Of a DNA stretch of 64,000 bases, positions 35,631 through 44,370 are shown piece after piece (within the stretch, counting starts at the first letter, position 1; each line of letters opens with the position of its first letter). The DNA lies in NCBI RefSeq assembly GCF_011493005.1, contig NZ_CP049159.1, forward strand, positions 124,001 to 188,000, read 5' to 3'. Both the position numbers and the translations under genes were made by a program. The notes under the pieces are model-generated. The model was not told where the DNA came from and made no database searches. It was given only the letters and a program-made list of their open reading frames with translations. The stretch is from Caballeronia sp. SBC1. GTDB taxonomy: Bacteria > Pseudomonadota > Gammaproteobacteria > Burkholderiales > Burkholderiaceae.

Positions 35631-35777
35631 TTATGTTCGCGTCGCATGTGCCAGCACCGGCTCATCATGAGCACGGCGCGGATGCGTCGCGTTCCAACTG
35701 GTTTGCGCCGACGCGGTGCCGGCGAATGGCATGGCCAGTGCTGCAATAGCGGCGAGTTTGTAGGCAACGTTTTGCAT
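35631..35777 (-). CDS. Short exported protein, probably truncated
   Basis: From ATG 35777 with AGGAGACG upstream: 48 residues with a signal peptide (A-I-A-A-L-A-M-P-F-A-G-T-A-S-A) and mature start Q-T-S-W-N-A-T-H-P-R-R-A. The Q-T-S-W-x-x-T-H-P-R-R motif opens a family of about 100-residue exported proteins in Burkholderia. Here a shift after H-P-R-R-A leads to a stop 13 codons on, so it is likely a broken gene whose signal peptide remains. Confidence 0.55.
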   Translation of the reverse strand: MQNVAYKLAAIAALAMPFAGTASAQTSWNATHPRRAHDEPVLAHATRT

Positions 35778-36100
35778 GTTCGTCTCCTATTCAGTTGAGG
35801 GGACGGCATCTCGCCGTTCATCTCCTCAACGTCGCGGACGACCACGATGTTGACCTTAGTTTTGTGAGTTCTGAAACCGGATATTTCGAGTTGGATGAAT
35901 TTCGGAATTACGCAGAGATGGGTACGCAACGGCGTTGGTATGAGTCTCACGACCACGTGAATCGAGTGATGCCAAGGCAGTCCGGGACGGTAACGGCGTG
36001 TTACCAATCTCGCAGGCCGGTCTCACTTGTGAGCGCGAGCCACACATAGACTCCATTGACTGGACGACATCCGAGTTCGAACATCTTGTTGGCGCTGCGA
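35778..36100. other. Gap, no gene recognised
   Basis: Divergent spacer between two small exported-protein remnants. It holds the AGGAG site of the gene starting at 35777 on the minus strand; nothing else is supportable. Confidence 0.4.
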
Positions 36101-36343
36101 ATGAACACACGGATTGTGGTCGCTGCAGTATCGTCGCTGACGTTGCGCATGTCCTTCGGCTCGGCACACGCAGCGGGATGTCTAAAGGGCGCAGTGGTCG
36201 GCGGTGTGGCCAGTCATGTCCGCAGGCCACCATGCCGTAATCGGGGCGGTCGGCGATTGCATCATGGAAATCACGATGCCAAGGAAAAGGAGAAAGAGCT
36301 GGCGGTCGCCGCGAGCCAACGCTCTGTTGTCGCGCCGTCCTAA
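36101..36343 (+). pseudogene. Glycine-zipper-type exported protein, frameshifted
   Basis: From ATG 36101 a signal peptide (I-V-V-A-A-V-S-S-L ending S-A-H-A) precedes A-G-C-L-K-G-A-V-V-G-G-V-A-S-H. The continuation A-G-H-H-A-V-I-G-A-V-G-D-C-I lies in a second frame, and D-A-K-E-K-E-K-E-L is back in the first. The ancestral pattern of G-x-x-x-G repeats and a charged tail fits small glycine-zipper envelope proteins. Two compensating frame changes disrupt it. Confidence 0.55.
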
Positions 36344-36494
36344 TGACTGGAAGCAGGTAGAGCGCATCGAGCGCGCAGAAGAGCGCGTGGGACTTGGTCC
36401 AACAGAGGGGTTGCTTCGCTCCGACGTGCCTTGAATTGCGAGCGGTAGTGTCAGGCGTCGAGGCGGGCAACACCTCACTTCACTGGAGAGACCA

Positions 36495-36743
36495 ATGTTG
36501 CGAACCTGTAGCCTTCGAGTTAACGCGCAGTTGGCTGACACGGAGATGTGCGCCGACTGCTGCGAGCAAACTGGTCGTCTTCGCATCCTTCAAGAGGGAG
36601 TTCTCGTGTGCGAGTGGTTTCCGCCAAATTCGTGGATGGCCATCGCGTCGGTCGCCGGTGCTCGCAACTGGGGAACACGACTCGACTCGGGCGAGCTTCG
36701 CGCATTGCTGGAGAACCAGATGTCGTCAATGCGTGCCGACTAG
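36495..36743 (+). CDS. Small hypothetical protein with E-W-F-P-P motif, paralogue 2
   Basis: 82 residues; GGAGAG precedes the ATG. Core G-R-L-R-I-L-Q-E-G-V-L-V then E-W-F-P-P-N-S-W-M-A-I-A-S-V-A-G and W-G-T-R, the same as in the protein at 21262. Four cysteines in its N-terminal part are not shared by the other copy. Function unknown. Confidence 0.6.
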   Translation: MLRTCSLRVNAQLADTEMCADCCEQTGRLRILQEGVLVCEWFPPNSWMAIASVAGARNWGTRLDSGELRALLENQMSSMRAD

Positions 36744-36937
36744 CCGGCACGAGTGCGAGTCATCGCACGGCCTAGCGCACGAGCAACCAGCCCCCGACGA
36801 CGCACCGTGGGTTGACGAGCACAGGAGTCATCCCGTCGGTCGGCAGTCACTTTCCGACCTGAGTATGTAAAGACGTCGGGCCCGATGATCTGACGGAGCG
36901 CGTCACCGGAACCGCTCAACGGGACGCTTTTTGTCAG

Positions 36938-37093
36938 TCACGTCAACGTGAACCGGCGACGCCTTTCGTTTTTTTCTAAATGCTCTTCCGATTCAGAGCC
37001 ACCAGTCGCGGCCGCGCGGAGCGCACTGCAGCGAGTGGCATGCTTGATTCTGGATAAGTGATGAACGAGTTGTCGCACCGTCATGCGCTTCAT
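36938..37093 (-). CDS. Possible 51-residue basic protein
   Basis: ATG 37093 is preceded by a near-ideal GGAGGA ribosome site with six-base spacing. The product is basic (M-K-R-M-T-V-R-Q-L-V-H-H-L at the start, E-R-R-R-R-F at the end) with no membrane segment. Only the translation signals support it; the family is unknown. Confidence 0.4.
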   Translation of the reverse strand: MKRMTVRQLVHHLSRIKHATRCSALRAAATGGSESEEHLEKNERRRRFTLT

Positions 37094-37215
37094 AATTTCC
37101 TCCAGCACCGCAACGAAAATCTAAGAAAGCGCTTTAACTTTAGGCCGTGAAAACGCGGAAGTGAAGGTTGTTGGAAAAATTGCGACATTGCGCTTGTGCA
37201 TGACTGAATCGGTTC

Positions 37216-37485
37216 ATGCCACGGCACATTTCGCGTGTTTCTAGCATTCACGGTAATCATATAGCCGGCCTCCTTCCGGTCGACTATATGATTATCAGAA
37301 CGGATATCAACACCGTACGAGCGTGGCTCGGTCACGTCTCTATTGACACCACCAACATTTCCGCCGAAATTGATTTGGAGACAAAGGCAAACGCTCTGGC
37401 GAGGCTCAATATATCGAGCGATCGAAAAGCGAACAAGCGGTGGACCAAAGACCCCGTACTGATGGCGTTTCTCCGGTCCTTGTAG
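37216..37485 (+). pseudogene. Tyrosine recombinase C-terminal remnant, catalytic Tyr changed
   Basis: Readable part: D-I-N-T-V-R-A-W-L-G-H-V-S-I-D-T-T-N-I-S-A-E-I-D-L-E, then a C-terminus ending L-M-A-F-L-R-S-L. In functional relatives of this integrase group the sequence is T-T-N-x-Y-A-E-x-D, so the nucleophilic Tyr is Ser here. The Arg and Lys parts of the active site are absent. Confidence 0.7.
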
Positions 37486-37902
37486 CGGGCTTTTATGTGG
37501 CGTTCAGCCGGTCTGATCCTGTCAGGATCCCGGCTCGGGCGCCGCAAGCCCACATTTGAGCCAACGCCACATATCGCAAAATGTGATCGAGCACATTTAG
37601 TAGGGGAAAACCGCACACCGGGTTCGGAGGGAGCCTCCAGTTTCTTGCAAAAACCGCACACGGACCATGAACCGGGGATCGTCTATCCTCAGATAACGCG
37701 TAGCGGTTCCTGGCAGCGTAGCTGAGGCCCCTCTGGTGCATCGGACAACTGTCCGATTGCCCGTGCGGGAGAATAGCTCCGGTCGCGCTCAGTCGCACAT
37801 TCTGGTGAGCACTGCTTCCCGCTGGAGAGATTTGTTTTTCCTATGACGTGACCGGGCCAGGGCCACCGCGCGCATTGTGGTACCCAAATGCGGAGGTTCA
37901 CC
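37486..37902. other. Gap between integrase remnant and IS110, with an inverted repeat
   Basis: TATGTGGCGTT (37494-37504) and its reverse complement (37563-37573) form an 11-base inverted repeat around a further small repeat GATCCT-GTC-AGGATC. The position just after the integrase 3' end suggests an attachment or element end. The right part is the leader of the IS110 transposase (CGGAGG before 37903). Confidence 0.45.
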
Positions 37903-39204
37903 ATGCTCGATCCGTTAGCCGCGTTCGTCGACATCGGCAGTGAGCACATGCATGTTTCGGTGGGCGGCAACCGGCCGGAAGTGTTCGGTACCGTTACGTC
38001 GCAGCTGCACGCGTTGCGCGACTGGCTGCTCGCACAAGGCGTGCATTCGGTGGCCATGGAAGCGACCGGCGTTTACTGGCTACCGTTGTTTGGTGTGCTG
38101 GAAAGCGCCGGTCTGGACGTGCGCATGGTCAATGGCAGACAGACTCGCAACCTGCCAGGCAGGAAAACCGATATGGCTGACAGCCAGTGGGGGGCCACGC
38201 TGCACATGCATGGTCTGCTGCACGCCGGCTTCGTGCCACCGGCTGACATCCGCCGGCTGCAGGACTACCTGCGCCTGCGCGCCGATCATGTGGCGGCGGC
38301 AGCGGGTTGTGTGCAACTGATGCAAAAGGCTTTCGAGCGCATGAACATCAAGCTGCATGATGTCATCTTGTCACTGGCCGGCGTCAGCGGCATGGCAGTG
38401 ACGCGCGCGATCGTGGCCGGCGAGCGTTCCCCCGAAGCACTGGTCGCGCTGTGCGACGTGTAGATCCGGCGCAAAAAGGAACAGGCCGTCATCGAGGCCC
38501 TGCGGGGCACCTGGGCCGACGAGCACATCTTCGCGCTCGGCCAGGCACTGCAATCCTGGGACCACTACCACAGACTCATCGCCGATTGCGACGGGCGCAT
38601 CGCCGCAGTGCTGCCGCCGCACGATGAGGCACAGCCGCCGCTGCCCAGGTCCACCCGACAGACCGGCGTCAACGCGCCGGAAATTTCCAGGCTGCGCGAG
38701 ACCCTGGCCCAAATGTGCGGCGGACGGGATCTGACGAAGCTGCCCGCGCTGTCGTCCTATGGCGTGCTGCAACTGATCGGTGAGGTGGGTACCGACCTGA
38801 GCGTCTGGCCCACTGAAAAACACTTCACCGCCTGGACGGGACTCGCACCGGGCAGCAGCGATAGCGGCAAACGCAGGAAAGGCGTAAAGCGCGGTCGCAA
38901 CCGGACCGGACAGCTGTTCTGCATGATGGCGCAAAGCCTGGTACGCAGCAGGGATATTGCGCTTGGTGGTTTCTACCGCCGTCTCGCGGCACGCCGCGGC
39001 GGCCTGGTGGCCACCAAGGCGCTCGCGCGCAAGCTCGCCGCCTGGTTCTGGCGCGTGATGGTCAAGGGCGACGACTACGTTGAAAAGGGACTCGCGCGCT
39101 ATGAGGAACAGGTCCGTAAAAACAGGGAACACGCCCTCAACCGCTTAGCCAGGGAGTTGGGGCGCCAGCTTGTTCCCGTCCCCGCCGTCTCTCAGACAGC
39201 TTGA
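37903..39204 (+). pseudogene. IS110-family transposase interrupted by an amber codon
   Basis: From ATG 37903 (CGGAGG upstream) the N-terminal RuvC-like DEDD domain reads F-V-D-I-G-S-E-H-M-H-V-S and M-E-A-T-G-V-Y-W-L-P-L. TAG at 38461-38463 stops the frame after 186 codons. The same frame resumes at once with I-R-R-K-K-E-Q-A-V and holds the C-terminal transposase_20 region (T-A-W-T-G-L-A-P-G, R-G-R-N-R-T-G-Q-L). Full length would be about 433 residues. Apart from the single stop it is well preserved, so inactivation looks recent. Confidence 0.85.
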
Positions 39205-39512
39205 AAACGGCCCAACGCGGGAGGTTCATGGAGAGAGGGGACGGCTATCGCCGTTTCCTACCCCTATCCAATTGGCCTGTTCTTGCCCGTCGCGACATAA
39301 TGAAATCGAGCCAAAGGCGACACCAGTGCGCCCGCAACTTGATACAACTGGTGAGGGGCCTGGCGGTTGAGCTCGCTTCCATCTCTGGATTCGCGGAGTC
39401 CGGCGAAAGCCAACGTCCACTGCGAATTCGAGCGACGCCTGCCACGCAGACGGCCTATGATGAAATCATCGAGGGGCGTCACTCGCACCTCCTAACCCGA
39501 AGGAGCGAGGAC
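39205..39512. other. Gap between IS110 and dodecin gene
   Basis: No gene is recognised. AAGGAGCG of the dodecin gene lies at its right end; an IS110 end is presumably within the left part. Confidence 0.4.
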
Positions 39513-39734
39513 ATGGCCAAGAAGAAGACCGAATCCGTATATCGTGTCACGGAAATCATCGGCACGAGCCCGGTTTCCTGGGAGGATGCGGCAAAAATGG
39601 CTGTGGAAACGGCCGCCAAGTCGCTGCGTGATTTGCGCGTCGCCGAAGTCAGCAAGCTCGACATGAAGGTCGATAGCGGCAAGGTCGTTGAATACCGAGC
39701 GCGAGTGTCTTTGTCGTTCAAGTACGAAGCCTGA
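39513..39734 (+). CDS. Dodecin family protein
   Basis: 73 residues from ATG 39513 with AAGGAGCG upstream. The sequence has the single-domain dodecin layout: V-Y-R-V-T-E-I-I-G-T-S-P-V-S-W-E-D-A, a central helix (A-V-E-T-A-A-K-S-L-R-D-L-R) and a C-terminal strand V-E-Y-R-A-R-V-S-L-S-F-K-Y. Dodecins form 12-subunit shells that store flavin or CoA-like ligands. The tryptophan in S-W-E-D-A is the flavin-stacking residue. It is free-standing among IS remnants. Confidence 0.92.
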   Translation: MAKKKTESVYRVTEIIGTSPVSWEDAAKMAVETAAKSLRDLRVAEVSKLDMKVDSGKVVEYRARVSLSFKYEA

Positions 39735-40149
39735 ACCGGTGACTCAGCGGGGTAAAGCGCCGCAGAATGGCTTGAGCATGCCGACAAGCGCGATGGGCGT
39801 CTGCTTCCGGCCCGTTGTACTGCTTGTGCACAGCGATCTTGCCTTGCTAATCCAAAGCGGTGCACTTTGACCGCGCTCTCGTTCAGACGCCGTACCTTGC
39901 TGGCGGTGCAGACGAGGCATTGCTCGGAACCCTGAGAACCGTGAGCGGCGACCTTTGCTGAAGGCATTCCCTTCGCACCGTCGCCTCGAAAGCAGCCACG
40001 TGCGTCTACATCGGACAAACCGAGCAAGATAGCAAAGCACAAAATGTCTCGTCGAAAATCAAATCGAGGAGACGCTCGACGCTATCAAAGCCGGCACGCA
40101 TGTCAACGAACTTGCCGTCAAGCTCAACGAATATATGCAGTGCAGCATA
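39735..40149. other. Gap, no gene recognised
   Basis: Overlapping short frames only. A frame around 40050-40140 reads I-E-E-T-L-D-A-I-K-A-G-T-H-V-N but has no start and no clear family. Confidence 0.4.
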
Positions 40150-40545
40150 CTATTGCTGCGGAACCGGAGCCGTTCGCGAGTTACCCGGAACGCCTGGAGT
40201 AATACCTAGCAAGTCGTTGGGGGCGCCGGGGAGGTCCATAAGCGGGTCGCACCGGGCCGCCCTTAACGCGGGGCTCGCCAGGCCACGCATCGCTTCGTAG
40301 GCTTCACAAAGTGCATCGTTGAGCGCGCCGCGTCGCTGCGACTCCTCGGCTTCCTTAACGTGCGCGACAAAAATGTTAAAGGCAGCGGGGTCAGGATTGA
40401 AGCAGATGCCGTTTTTGTTGTACGAGTCAAGCCATTGAGAATATTCCGCTACCTTCCCGGCGAACGAGCCGGCAGCAGCTCCGTCAAGAAGTTCCAAGAC
40501 CTTTTGAAGCCGGGCGAGAGCGTGTTCGAACGACCGGAGGCTCAT
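40150..40545 (-). CDS. Hypothetical protein, 131 residues
   Basis: M-S-L-R-S-F-E-H-A-L-A-R-L-Q-K-V-L opens a mainly helical protein; AAGGAG lies seven bases before the ATG. Later segments are W-L-D-S-Y-N-K-N-G-I-C-F-N-P-D and a Pro-rich tail (T-P-G-V-P-G-N-S-R-T-A-P-V-P). No family is recognised, and no signal peptide or membrane segment is present. Confidence 0.55.
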   Translation of the reverse strand: MSLRSFEHALARLQKVLELLDGAAAGSFAGKVAEYSQWLDSYNKNGICFNPDPAAFNIFVAHVKEAEESQRRGALNDALCEAYEAMRGLASPALRAARCDPLMDLPGAPNDLLGITPGVPGNSRTAPVPQQ

Positions 40546-41214
40546 GCTGCGCTCCTTGCTAGTGCAACAACATCCCGCGGGGCGGCCCTCGAGGCCGCCA
40601 ATACGGATTATCTAAAAGTCTACGCGGTAGCCCGGCCGGCGGCAAGGAGTGCCCGCCTAGTCCCCGGGATGTCCATTATCAGCGGCATGCGCTCCGCCAG
40701 CGCGGACTGAATTGAATCGGCGCGTGCGGTGCTTTCCTTTCCGAGGTAGCCGACCTCGCTCGCCGGGCACAACTCGACAAGCACGGTCTTCTGGCCCTAG
40801 CCGGCGCCAATGTCTTGAGCTCGCTAGCAGGCCATCGTCGAGATGCGCTGTTGGGTGCGGCTGCAGCCGCACCCAACAAGCACCTGCTTCATGTCACGCA
40901 AAATATTTCCAACTATCCTTCGACTCTACCTTCGCGGAACCGGTCTTGCACAACGAAGAGTGAAACCTCCCCTGCAGAGGCCGGTTCGAACCCTCAAGCC
41001 AAAGCGTCAATCGCGTCGGACTAGCGTTCGAGGGTGAACAGTCGTCGAATTTCGCCAACCGGGTAGGCGGTCATCATAAGCGCCTTGGCGAGGAACGGAA
41101 CGGTCTCGATCCTGCCAGGCTAAAGCGTGCTACAAGGGCTGATGGAGAAACTCTCTTCTAGCCCCTAGCGGCAGTTCGAACGGCTTTGCTGCCCTCAGCT
41201 CACCACACGCGTAT
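40546..41214. other. Gap with a 30-base palindrome
   Basis: No supportable gene. It contains the palindrome at 40849-40878. A minus-strand frame around 41030-41125 (V-P-F-L-A-K-A-L-M-M-T-A-Y-P-V-G-E) is coding-like but has no start or family. Confidence 0.4.
40849..40878. repeat. Perfect 30-base palindrome
   Basis: The arm TGTTGGGTGCGGCTG (40849-40863) is followed without spacer by its exact reverse complement (40864-40878). No T tract follows, so a terminator is less likely than an operator, a recombination product or an element end. Confidence 0.7.
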
Positions 41215-41845
41215 TTAGGGTCTCCGTTGGCAACGATCGAGCGCAACTCAGCAAGATGGCGCTGGCAGCAAGGGCTGCGATGGGAAAACCGCAACTGACG
41301 GTGACTTCAGCGGTCCGGAGATTCTAGCCTGTGATACAGAGGGCATCGCGGCTTACGCGCCAAAACCATCGACCTCCGTGTCGAAAAAAAAGCTCTTCAT
41401 GAAAGACGACTTCGTCTACATCGCGAAAGACGACTAAAACAAATGCCCAGCGGGCGAGCGGGCGATCTATCGGTTCCCAACTGTCGATCACAAATTGAAT
41501 CTACGGGTGTACTGGACCAGCGCGTGTCCACGTTGTCCGCTGAAAGAGCAACGTTCGCCAAGTCCATATCGTCGCATTCGTCGATGGGAGCACGAGAATG
41601 TACTGGAAGTCATGCAACGCCACCTCGACCGTCGGCCCGACGCCATGACGGTCCGACGACGCACGGTTGACCACGAATTCGGTACGCTAAAGTACTGGAT
41701 GGGATCGACCCACTTCTTGACTCGCACGCTAGAGCGGGTGAGCACCGAAATGAGCCTTCACGTACTTGCGTACAACCTGAAGAGAGTCATCAGGATACTC
41801 GGCGTCACCAAGATGCTAAAAGCAATGAGACTGGCCAGTGCTTGA
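41215..41845 (+). pseudogene. IS1182-family transposase, C-terminal remnant
   Basis: In-frame pieces are A-A-R-A-A-M-G-K-P-Q-L-T-V, then after a shift C-D-T-E-G-I-A-A-Y-A-P-K-P, a TAA, and C-P-A-G-E-R-A-I-Y-R-F. The well-preserved end contains Y-W-T-S-A-C-P-R-C-P-L-K, R-R-I-R-R-W-E-H-E and S-L-H-V-L-A-Y-N-L-K-R-V. These are hallmark segments of IS1182 transposases (normally about 450-480 residues). The N-terminal half is missing. Confidence 0.8.
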
Positions 41846-42108
41846 AGCAGCGGAATGTGTTTTTATTTGATTCTGACGGGGCCCACCAATACGGCGCCTT
41901 AGGCCTGGTGAATTGCGCTAACCTGCCGCGATCGATGCGCAGTGCTGCAATGCACCCAAAGAACGCGTCTCCACACGCCCTCGGCAAGTCGCGGCCATCG
42001 ATACACCTCCCGCATCGGCTCTTCAACGTCAGACATGAGCACCGCTGTCGCGACATCGCGTGGCTGCAACGGAGTTACTCTGAATGAGACCGCGCCGCGG
42101 GGAAAGCC

Positions 42109-42381
42109 ATGATAAATCTTGCCCCCAGAACCACCTTCCGGGGGTTGCCCCTCACCGCAGAGCAGGCGTGCGCGGAAGTGAGACACGACATCAAGGTGCA
42201 GACGCAACGTGATGTGTCGTGGAACACACCGGAGCTAAGCGCGATGCTCAAGGACATGCTGCAGCCCCCAAGTGACGACATCGACGGATTCGACGCCCCG
42301 GCAGACGAAACTAAAGCGGCCGCCGAGCATGCAAAGGGTTCCGTTGACGAAGAGATGGATGCCATCGAGGTGAGCGAGTAG
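42109..42381 (+). CDS. Small acidic hypothetical protein
   Basis: 90 residues. It opens M-I-N-L-A-P-R-T-T-F-R-G-L-P-L-T-A-E-Q-A; the second half is very acidic (S-D-D-I-D-G-F-D-A-P-A-D-E-T, ending E-M-D-A-I-E-V-S-E). A GGGGAAAG ribosome-like site precedes the ATG. No known family. The overlapping minus-strand frame is serine-rich and less convincing. Confidence 0.45.
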   Translation: MINLAPRTTFRGLPLTAEQACAEVRHDIKVQTQRDVSWNTPELSAMLKDMLQPPSDDIDGFDAPADETKAAAEHAKGSVDEEMDAIEVSE

Positions 42382-42558
42382 TGGAATGCTGCGATGGAGT
42401 CGGAAATTATGAAAGGGCCCAAGCTTTAGGGCATGCCGTACCGATTACGAAACCGACCTCATCGGTGCCATGCCCCGATAGCTACGCTTGAACGCTAGTC
42501 GTCGGCCCATCGAGACACGGGGCCGCGATATTTCCATTGAACACACGAGGGACTGAAG

Positions 42559-42819
42559 ATGCGACTGATCGAACCGGATGAACACAAGGAGTTTCTCGCG
42601 ACCTTGCAGCGCATTGGTCTGGCAAGAGATGATTTCGGTCTTCAGGAGACGGATACGACGGATCCAAAAGGCGACGAGAATTTCGGTCTACGGGGCTATG
42701 CCACCATTACCAAACTATCAACGCAGGTGACGAGGGAATACACGATCGGCGACGAAAGCGATTGGCTGCAGCATTTCAGGAAAGATCTCGAAGCGGGCGC
42801 TTTCGATAAACCGGAATGA
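42559..42819 (+). CDS. Small hypothetical protein
   Basis: 86 residues, acidic alpha-beta protein: M-R-L-I-E-P-D-E-H-K-E-F-L-A-T-L, G-Y-A-T-I-T-K-L-S-T, ending W-L-Q-H-F-R-K-D-L-E-A-G-A-F. GAGGGA lies about 9 bases before the ATG. It looks like a genuine orphan; function unknown. Confidence 0.6.
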   Translation: MRLIEPDEHKEFLATLQRIGLARDDFGLQETDTTDPKGDENFGLRGYATITKLSTQVTREYTIGDESDWLQHFRKDLEAGAFDKPE

Positions 42820-43188
42820 AATCCCGCTTGCCATTGGAGCGAAGGTGAAAAATAGTTACCCGGGCGCGCCGGCGCTCAGCTCGCGCTTTGCTGGCTGCGG
42901 CGCTTCAGCTGAGCGGCCGAAGTTGCCGCCTACCGTCGTTCGCGGCGAGGAGCCGGCGACGTCGCATTCTGAACTCCGCAATTGGCATATCCCTTCAGTT
43001 CGAGCAACTGGTGACATTCATATTGTCGCAACGGTGACGTTTTTATCGCGGCCTACGGCGACGGGTAGCAAACTACGTGAGGCAACAGGTCAGCACGACT
43101 TGCAATTCTGATGAGTCAATGCGCGCGGGACTTAATTGACGTCTTGGCGCCATACTGCATGCGCCGCCTCGGATTTGTCGATTTTTCG
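42820..43188. other. Gap, no gene recognised
   Basis: A frame at 42845-43111 is open but lacks a good start or motif. The stretch separates two small convergent genes. Confidence 0.4.
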
Positions 43189-43416
43189 TTAAGACAACGA
43201 GGCAAGCAGGATCGACAGCCTTCTGACATGAGCCCTGAACGCCTCGCTTGTTTCGCGGTCGCTTGTCGAACTCAAGTGTGACGTCTCGGCGATTTCGACC
43301 TGCTCATGGAAGTCGTTGGCGACCTTGCTCCTTATGTCCGGTGGCAACGATCGAACGATGGAGACTAGTAAAGCCTCCTCAGCGTGAATCATGCCCAGTA
43401 TGGAATGGGTATCCAT
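43189..43416 (-). CDS. Small helical hypothetical protein
   Basis: 75 residues: M-D-T-H-S-I-L-G-M-I-H-A-E-E-A-L-L then Leu/Ser-rich helices ending R-R-L-S-I-L-L-A-S-L-S. GGAG about 8 bases upstream of ATG 43416 supports the start. No family is recognised. Confidence 0.55.
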   Translation of the reverse strand: MDTHSILGMIHAEEALLVSIVRSLPPDIRSKVANDFHEQVEIAETSHLSSTSDRETSEAFRAHVRRLSILLASLS

Positions 43417-43481
43417 GCGAAGCTCCGTTGAAAGCGTGGTAGGAGCAATCTAGCACAATCCGCTGGTCCGTTTAGGTCGCC

Positions 43482-43697
43482 TTATCTGCCTTTATCTGGA
43501 TCCGATGGCTCTGATGCGGTGGACGACTCGCTCGCCACGGCAAAAGGTATGTGCCAAAGGCAGTGGAGAAGTCGTGACTTCCACGACAGCCGCACGCGGA
43601 TGGCCCATATCTCTTTCAGCTTCAACGGGACCTTCTGCCTGGTCAGCTTCCCCTTGTTCCAGGGCCCTCGGTGTGTGCTGTGTTCGATGAATTCCAT
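43482..43697 (-). pseudogene. Phage-type integrase N-terminal remnant
   Basis: The beginning reads R-G-P-W-N-K-G-K-L-T-R-Q-K-V-P-L-K-L-K-E-I-W-A-I-R-V-R-L. This is the opening of a compact tyrosine recombinase family (about 200 residues) widespread in proteobacteria. After R-V-R-L the sequence no longer matches, and the catalytic region is missing. It is a different integrase group from the remnant at 37216. Confidence 0.65.
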
Positions 43698-44140
43698 GAC
43701 CGTCCGATCCGTGAATGGAGATCCAGTCTGCGCTTTGAGAGCCGCACTCCCCGTCCCAACCCGGACATTCGCCCGCAGAATCCGATCGTCCGCTTGTCGG
43801 CCTTATAAAAAGCTTCTCATAAGGCCGAACTTCCGACATTCGCGACGCCTGTGCGATTGGTCGCGTCGGTTTGCGAAGGACGTTAGAGCATTGCTCGCGT
43901 TTCACAAATCGCTGTCAACGGGGTGAAGAAATTCGCAACTCTAAAGGCCGCCGCCGTCGGGTATATTTAACATTATTAGGCTTCTTAATTATTGAAGAAA
44001 AGAGAGTTTTGTCGAAAGACGAAGCATCCAACCACGGGTCAATACACAACGCGCTCCACCGTTCGCCATCGCGAAATCGGTATTTATATGGACAAGTCGG
44101 ATTTTTGGTCAATCAATCATCGTTACAGTTGGTCAACTCA
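43698..44140. other. Gap with an AT-richer segment
   Basis: No supportable gene. Bases about 43960-44110 are clearly more AT-rich than the surroundings (TATATTTAACATTATTAGGC and following), suggesting foreign origin. Confidence 0.45.
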
Positions 44141-44214
44141 GCTTTGTCCCGGATCTTCTGCTGCCTCTCCAAGCTCGATCAGAAGCCGCCTGGCAGGCGT
44201 GGACCAACCGTCGC

Positions 44215-44370
44215 TCATAGCCAGCGCATCGCCTGGCCGATGCTGCTGGCCGACAGTTGCGGAATCATGCGCCCGCATTCGGCGGCCGTCAGGCTGGTGC
44301 CGTGGGCGAGGATTCCGCCGTAGACCATCAACAGCGTATTGGCGGAAGCAGCGGCAAGCTGATTGATCAT
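44215..44370 (-). pseudogene. Tn3-family transposase remnant
   Basis: The 51-codon frame has N-T-L-L-M-V-Y-G-G-I-L-A-H-G-T-S-L-T-A-A-E-C-G-R-M-I-P and S-I-G-Q-A-M-R-W-L. This resembles the central region of Tn3-type TnpA proteins of about 1000 residues. After the TGA, E-R-R-L-V-H-A-C-Q-A continues in another frame toward 44160. The remnant overlaps the last codons of the MHS transporter gene. Confidence 0.65.

Noticed and set aside
35471..36473. Long minus-strand frames of 178 and 205 codons
   Set aside because: Arg/Ser/Pro-rich without motifs, and contradicted by the short exported-protein genes read in other frames.
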